From Treponema sp. UBA3819 (GTDB taxonomy: Bacteria; Spirochaetota; Spirochaetia; Treponematales; Treponemataceae): DNA of 10,683 nucleotides. The notes below the pieces were generated by a model. The model saw nothing but the letters and a program-made list of their open reading frames with translations, had not been told where the DNA came from and ran no database searches. Made by a program: the position numbers and the translations under genes. Location: NCBI GenBank assembly GCA_002369025.1, contig DFDV01000017.1, positions 1 to 10,683 on the forward strand, written 5' to 3'. This document shows, piece after piece, positions 7,207 through 10,683 of this stretch; the stretch's first letter is position 1; each line of letters begins with the position of its first letter.

Positions 7207-7770
7207 CTAGTTTATCGTCAATTTCAAAAAGACAGAAAGTATGTTATCTGCGCCGTCTCCGCGGGGCATTCTGCGCCACGCCGCCCCAACTACCGGACTG
7301 AACTTAAAGTGACCGTGCAAAAAATCATACTGAATGCCGATTTTAAATCCGTTTCCCCACTGGGTTGATTCCCAATAGGCATCGTTTCCCGTAAGATCAA
7401 CATAGTCTGTACGCCGGCCCAGCGCATAATCAATGGAAATCATCAGACCTGCCAGCCCCGGATAAATCTGAAAACCAAGCAGTCCTGCATAGTCAAACAT
7501 GTGAATATGTTTTCCGCCATCCCAGCGCAGGTCAAACATGCCTTCTGCACCCAGATAGAGACGCACCGGCTCCGCCAGCGGAAAATGATAGCCGACATTT
7601 GTGTTTACGACAAACTGACCGGGAGAATCCAGTTTACTGTTGCGGTCTCTGGTTTCACTGTTGCCGTAAAAGACATAACCGGAGCCGATACCGAACTCCA
7701 TGCCGCCGAATGCGTAAGTATGTATAATCAGTGCTGAAAAGAGTACGAGCACACAAAGATTTTTTTTCAT
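7207..7770 (-). CDS. Exported small beta-barrel-like outer-membrane protein
   Basis: A 187-residue secreted protein of unknown role. Residues 1-20 form a clear signal peptide: MKKN, a hydrophobic core, and cleavage after TYA. The cysteine at 6 lies within the signal and there is no lipobox, so it is not a lipoprotein. The mature part alternates aromatic/hydrophobic and polar residues in short stretches with glycine-rich turns (for example GIGSGYVFYGN 27-37, VRLYLGAEGMFDLRW 69-83, GFKIGIQYDF 141-150, HFKFSPVVGAAW 154-165), as expected for an eight- to ten-strand outer-membrane barrel. It ends in FLKLTIN, without the terminal phenylalanine of many proteobacterial barrel proteins. GGAG lies 5 bases before ATG 7770. 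It is 30 bases upstream of the ASKHA gene and probably leads that transcript. I recognise no named family. Confidence 0.75.
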   Translation of the reverse strand: MKKNLCVLVLFSALIIHTYAFGGMEFGIGSGYVFYGNSETRDRNSKLDSPGQFVVNTNVGYHFPLAEPVRLYLGAEGMFDLRWDGGKHIHMFDYAGLLGFQIYPGLAGLMISIDYALGRRTDYVDLTGNDAYWESTQWGNGFKIGIQYDFLHGHFKFSPVVGAAWRRMPRGDGADNILSVFLKLTIN

Positions 7771-7803
7771 ACAGAACTCCGTTATAAGTATCGGCAGAAA
7801 AGC

Positions 7804-7830
7804 AGCGGCAGTTTACATCAGCCGGCCGCT
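7804..7830. repeat. Short inverted repeat between divergent genes
   Basis: AGCGGC (7804-7809) and GCCGCT (7825-7830) can pair across a 15-base loop. CGGCAG also occurs twice 14 bases apart (7792-7797 and 7806-7811). The site lies between the start of the beta-barrel gene and the start of the COG2426 gene, so it could be an operator or a hairpin. It is short enough to be chance. Confidence 0.2.
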
Positions 7831-7858
7831 CTTATGGGGAGACTTACATTCTAAAATA

Positions 7859-7867
7859 TGATATATT
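7859..7867 (+). promoter_or_regulatory. Extended -10 promoter placed for a leaderless mRNA (COG2426 gene)
   Basis: TGATATATT is an extended -10 element (TGn plus TATATT). Six bases lie between its last T and the ATG at 7874, so transcription would start at the A of the start codon. There is no recognisable -35 hexamer and no Shine-Dalgarno sequence. An overlapping TATGAT (7857-7862) would start about 5 bases earlier. Confidence 0.45.
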
Positions 7868-7873
7868 TTTGAC

Positions 7874-8356
7874 ATGCTTAAAAAATATCTCTGGATTTTT
7901 CTGATTTCTATGGTTCCGCTGATTGAGTTACGCGGGGCAATTCCTGTTTCTCAGGCACTGGAACTGCCGCTTTTGCAGTCCTACATCATTTGTATCGTTG
8001 GAAATATGATTCCCGTGCCCATTATCTATCTCTTTGCCCGAAAATTTCTGGAATGGGGCCAGGATAAGCGCTTTATTGGCGGTATCTGCACGTTCTTTCT
8101 TACCAAGGGAACAAAGGCCGGACAGAAAATGCAGGAAAAAGCAGGACGGGGACTTTTTGTGGCCCTCTTTCTCTTTGTCGGCATTCCCCTGCCCGGTACA
8201 GGCGCATGGACAGGAACACTTGCTGCCAGCCTGCTGGACATGAATTTTAAGGAGACGGTCATTGCAGTCCTTGCCGGGGTTCTTTTTGCCGGTGTGATTA
8301 TGATGCTGATAAGTTTTGGCGCCTTCAGTGCGCTGTTTTCTGCAGTCAGGGCATAA
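7874..8356 (+). CDS. Small membrane protein, COG2426 'small multidrug export' family
   Basis: A 160-residue inner-membrane protein of the Sm_multidrug_ex family (PF06695). The family name implies small-molecule export, but I know of no firm substrate. Features seen: VPLIELRGAIPVS (14-26), GNMIPVPIIYLFA (43-55) and GIPLPGTGAWTGTLAASLLD (103-122). This pairing of an ELRGAIP half and a GIPLPGTGAW half is characteristic of the family. Hydrophobic segments lie at about 4-17, 34-55, 92-106 and 127-150; the charged loop 60-92 is probably cytoplasmic. Length is normal. ATG 7874 is the first possible start, because an in-frame TGA lies five codons upstream. No Shine-Dalgarno sequence precedes it, which together with the -10 element just upstream suggests a leaderless mRNA. 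It is divergent from the beta-barrel gene and convergent with the HAD gene, so it probably stands alone. Confidence 0.88.
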   Translation: MLKKYLWIFLISMVPLIELRGAIPVSQALELPLLQSYIICIVGNMIPVPIIYLFARKFLEWGQDKRFIGGICTFFLTKGTKAGQKMQEKAGRGLFVALFLFVGIPLPGTGAWTGTLAASLLDMNFKETVIAVLAGVLFAGVIMMLISFGAFSALFSAVRA

Positions 8357-8374
8357 ATCTATAAAGTGACTGAC

Positions 8375-9058
8375 CTAGTCCAGGAGGGGAATAATCTGGC
8401 CCGGATTTGCGCAGGTTATATCCGCAAGGGGAAGAATCCGCCGCCAGTCACTTACCGGCTCTTCTGAAATTTCTTCTGAGGCCCTGTCATAAACTGCCAC
8501 AATCGGAAAGCCTGCGGCATGGGCGGTACGAATGGCATAGAGGGCGTCCTCAAAGACAAAGGCATTTTCCACTGGAACTCCAGCCATTTCTGCACTTTTC
8601 TGAAAGATAAGGGGCTTGCTTTTTGAAGTGTGAAAATCCTCGCAGCTGTTCAGGGCAAAAAAATACCTTTCAATTCCAAGTCGCTTCAGGCAGGCGCGAA
8701 CCAGACGCTTGTCTGTAGCACTGGCAAGAATGGCGGGAATATGCAGTTCTGAAAGACAGACAAGGAGTTCAAATGAACCTTTTTTAAGAGGCAGGTCACT
8801 GTTGTAGCGTCTGTAGGCGGCATCATCAATTTCCTGAATAACTTCTTCCACTGTTCCCGGAAAATCATAGCGTTCTATCAGGTATCGGGCAGTTTCCACA
8901 GAGTTAAGCACCTTTAAGTCATTCCAGACATCTTCTGCGGGTACTTTTCCATGTTCTCGGATAAGATTCTTTCCAAGTTCTGACCACATAGGCATTGAAT
9001 CAAGCAGAGTACCGTCCATATCAAAGATGGCGCATTTCATTCTTTCACGAAGTTTCAT
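8375..9058 (-). CDS. HAD-family phosphatase, beta-phosphoglucomutase-like subfamily
   Basis: A cytoplasmic haloacid-dehalogenase-like hydrolase, probably acting on a small phosphorylated metabolite; the substrate cannot be told. The 227 residues hold all four motifs: FDMDGTLLD (12-20) with Asp13 and Asp15, ILASAT (110-115) with motif II Ser113, SKSKP (145-149) with the motif III lysine, and VFEDALYAI (168-176) with the acidic pair Glu170-Asp171. The helical cap at about 20-90 is typical of beta-phosphoglucomutase and sugar-phosphate phosphatases. The frame is open to 9133, but that part holds the promoter. ATG 9058 fits the -10 element directly upstream as a leaderless start. ATG 9040 (MKCAIFDMDG) is the alternative, with only a weak GAAAG before it; it would remove six residues. 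Single gene, divergent from leuS. Confidence 0.88.
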   Translation of the reverse strand: MKLRERMKCAIFDMDGTLLDSMPMWSELGKNLIREHGKVPAEDVWNDLKVLNSVETARYLIERYDFPGTVEEVIQEIDDAAYRRYNSDLPLKKGSFELLVCLSELHIPAILASATDKRLVRACLKRLGIERYFFALNSCEDFHTSKSKPLIFQKSAEMAGVPVENAFVFEDALYAIRTAHAAGFPIVAVYDRASEEISEEPVSDWRRILPLADITCANPGQIIPLLD

Positions 9059-9065
9059 GACTGTG

Positions 9066-9074
9066 AGTATATCA
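9066..9074 (-). promoter_or_regulatory. Extended -10 promoter placed for a leaderless mRNA (HAD gene)
   Basis: On the minus strand TGATATACT (9074-9066) is an extended -10 element. Seven bases lie between its last T and ATG 9058, so transcription would start at or one base before the start codon. No Shine-Dalgarno sequence lies between them. If translation starts at 9040 instead, the leader would be about 20 bases. Confidence 0.5.
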
Positions 9075-9103
9075 GAAAATGACTTCCTATAAAATAGTAA
9101 AAA

Positions 9104-9112
9104 TGCTATACT
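9104..9112 (+). promoter_or_regulatory. Probable leuS promoter (extended -10)
   Basis: TGCTATACT contains TGn plus TATACT. No good -35 lies at the usual distance, which extended -10 promoters tolerate. The predicted start near 9119 gives a leader of about 54 bases that ends in an AGGAG ribosome site. Confidence 0.5.
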
Positions 9113-9172
9113 GCTTGCGTTATTATTTTGCATCGCTGTGGATAAAATGGCATGCAGTCAGGAGTTTTATAC

Positions 9173-10683
9173 ATGTATCCTTTTCAAAACATTGAACCCA
9201 AATGGCAGAAATATTGGGATGAAAACAAAACATTCCGTGTAACCGAAGACAAAACATTTCCGAAAAACAAGCGCGCATACGTTCTGGATATGTTCCCCTA
9301 CCCCAGTGGAGCAGGTCTGCATGTCGGTCACCCGGAAGGCTACACGGCAACGGACATCTACTGCCGCTACCTGCGCATGAACGGCTACAATGTTCTGCAT
9401 CCCATGGGATACGATGCTTTTGGACTTCCCGCAGAAAACTATGCAATCAAGACGGGAACCCATCCTGCAGAAACGACTTTCAAAAACATTGAGCATTTTA
9501 CCCAGCAGATTAAGGCCCTGGGATTTTCATACGACTGGGACAGGGAAGTACGCACCTGTACACCCGACTATTACAAATGGACCCAGTGGATTTTTCTCCA
9601 GCTCTATAAACGCGGACTTGCCTACGAAGCAGAAACTCCGATTAACTGGTGTCCTTCATGTCTGACAGGCCTGGCAAATGAGGAAGTTAAGGAAGGTCAT
9701 TGTGACCGCTGTGGTGCTGAAGTAACCCACAAGACCATCCGCCAGTGGATTTTAAAAATCACAGCCTACGCAGACAAACTGATTGAAGATCTGGACAGTC
9801 TTGACTGGCCTGAAAGCGTAAAACTGATGCAGAAAAACTGGATTGGCAGAAGCGAAGGTGCTGAAGTTGATTTTTATGTTGCAGATAAAGACGGAAAGGC
9901 AACAAGCCAGAAACTGACAGTCTACACTACCCGCTGCGACACGCTTTTTGGCGCAACTTACATGGTTATCTCCCCTGAACACAAACTGGTAGAGGCCTTA
10001 ACCAGCGCAGAACAGAAAGCTGCCGTTCAGAAATATGTTGAGGAAGCCGCAAAAAAATCTGACCTTGAGCGCACTGACCTCGCAAAAGACAAGACAGGTG
10101 TATTCAGCGGAAGCTATGCCATTAACCCGGTAAACGGGAAACTCATTCCAATCTGGATTGCTGACTACGTCCTCATTTCATACGGAACAGGTGCAATTAT
10201 GGCCGTTCCTGCCCACGATACCCGTGACTGGGATTTCGCAAAGAAATTCAACCTGCCCATTATTGAAGTACTGAAAAGCGAAGTTGATGTACAGAAGCAG
10301 GCATGGACAGAAGACGGCATTCATGTAAACTCAGAATTCTTAGACGGGCTGAACAAAAAAGATGCCATTGCAAAAATGCTGGAATTCCTGGCAGAAAAAG
10401 GCATTGGCAAAAAGGCCGTAAACTATAAACTGCGTGACTGGGTATTCAGCCGCCAGCGTTACTGGGGCGAACCTATTCCTCTGATTCACTGTCCCAAGTG
10501 CGGCACCGTTCCTGTTCCGGAAGATCAGCTGCCTCTGGAACTTCCTGCCGTAAAGACCTATCAGCCAACCGGTACGGGAGAAAGCCCCCTTGCAGGCATT
10601 GATTCCTGGGTAAACTGCAAGTGTCCTGTCTGTGGAGCAGATGCAAAACGCGAAACAAACACCATGCCTCAGTGGGCAGGAAG
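9173..10683 (+). CDS. leuS: Leucyl-tRNA synthetase, N-terminal 503 residues (cut by window end)
   Basis: A class I aminoacyl-tRNA synthetase that charges tRNA-Leu; cytoplasmic. The visible part holds the HIGH-type motif PYPSGAGLHVGHPEGY (42-57, HVGH 50-53), a zinc-type site CPSC...CDRC (160-180), the CP1 editing domain (about 225-420) with TTRCDTLFGATY (252-263) and GTGAIMAVPAHDTRDWDFA (338-356), then RDWVFSRQRYWGEPIP (421-436), HCPKC (439-443), CKCPVC (482-487) and RETNTMPQW (493-501). The KMSKS loop and anticodon domain lie beyond the window. ATG 9173 follows AGGAG at 8 bases. The conserved editing-site aspartate is present as Asp349 (PAHD). The proline of the usual TTRPDT editing motif is cysteine (Cys256) here, with the flanking Thr, Arg and Asp kept. 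Confidence 0.96.
   Translation, partial: MYPFQNIEPKWQKYWDENKTFRVTEDKTFPKNKRAYVLDMFPYPSGAGLHVGHPEGYTATDIYCRYLRMNGYNVLHPMGYDAFGLPAENYAIKTGTHPAETTFKNIEHFTQQIKALGFSYDWDREVRTCTPDYYKWTQWIFLQLYKRGLAYEAETPINWCPSCLTGLANEEVKEGHCDRCGAEVTHKTIRQWILKITAYADKLIEDLDSLDWPESVKLMQKNWIGRSEGAEVDFYVADKDGKATSQKLTVYTTRCDTLFGATYMVISPEHKLVEALTSAEQKAAVQKYVEEAAKKSDLERTDLAKDKTGVFSGSYAINPVNGKLIPIWIADYVLISYGTGAIMAVPAHDTRDWDFAKKFNLPIIEVLKSEVDVQKQAWTEDGIHVNSEFLDGLNKKDAIAKMLEFLAEKGIGKKAVNYKLRDWVFSRQRYWGEPIPLIHCPKCGTVPVPEDQLPLELPAVKTYQPTGTGESPLAGIDSWVNCKCPVCGADAKRETNTMPQWAG

Noticed and set aside
7781..7786. TATAAC as a -10 element for the beta-barrel gene
   Set aside because: Transcription from it would start after the GGAG ribosome site, so it cannot be the normal promoter; no better candidate was clear.
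8356..8380. Hairpin between the convergent COG2426 and HAD genes
   Set aside because: GACT...AGTC gives only four pairs and has no T run on either strand.
9123..9496. Two overlapping open frames antisense to the start of leuS
   Set aside because: They overlap each other and the conserved HIGH region of LeuRS, and neither resembles a real protein.

Overview
The window is a gene-dense bacterial chromosome segment of about 10.7 kb. It carries eleven protein genes, two of them cut by the window edges. I see no RNA genes, mobile elements or CRISPR arrays, and no gene-free stretch longer than about 200 bases. Base composition is balanced and even. The mix of genes (a chemoreceptor with a Treponema-like signalling domain, a small exported beta-barrel-like protein, ThrH and a corrinoid-activator-like ASKHA protein) most resembles an anaerobic, motile, host-associated spirochaete, probably Treponema. 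This is recalled resemblance, not a database result; I put it at roughly 60%.

Region 1 (1-3051, minus strand) is a tight lysine-branch operon read right to left: dapA (dihydrodipicolinate synthase), asd (aspartate-semialdehyde dehydrogenase of the archaeal/fungal-like class), an unrecognised 140-residue protein, and the front part of a lysA-type diaminopimelate decarboxylase. Gaps are 25, 21 and 15 bases. Asd makes the aldehyde that DapA condenses with pyruvate, and LysA catalyses the last step to lysine, so the unknown protein sits inside one pathway. A promoter and a perfect 10-base palindrome lie upstream of dapA.

Region 2 (3052-5046, plus strand) is a divergent methyl-accepting chemotaxis receptor gene. 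It has a good TTGACA/TACAAT promoter and an unusual T7C9 homopolymer tract directly before its ribosome binding site.

Region 3 (5056-7770, minus strand) is a probable three-gene unit read right to left: a small exported beta-barrel-like protein, a stand-alone ASKHA/DUF4445 protein related to reductive activators of corrinoid enzymes but without the usual iron-sulfur domain, and ThrH (phosphoserine phosphatase / phosphoserine:homoserine phosphotransferase). ThrH links this unit to the same aspartate family as region 1.

Region 4 (7874-10683) holds a COG2426 small membrane protein (plus strand), a convergent HAD phosphatase (minus strand) and a divergent leuS (plus strand, running off the end). 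The membrane protein and the HAD gene both have an extended -10 element placed so that transcription would begin at, or one base before, the ATG. Neither has a Shine-Dalgarno sequence, so both look like leaderless mRNAs.

No obviously new defence or mobile system is present. The items most worth a second look are the ferredoxin-less corrinoid-activator homologue and its neighbours, the unknown gene in the lysine operon, the homopolymer tract before the chemoreceptor gene, and the two leaderless-type promoters.
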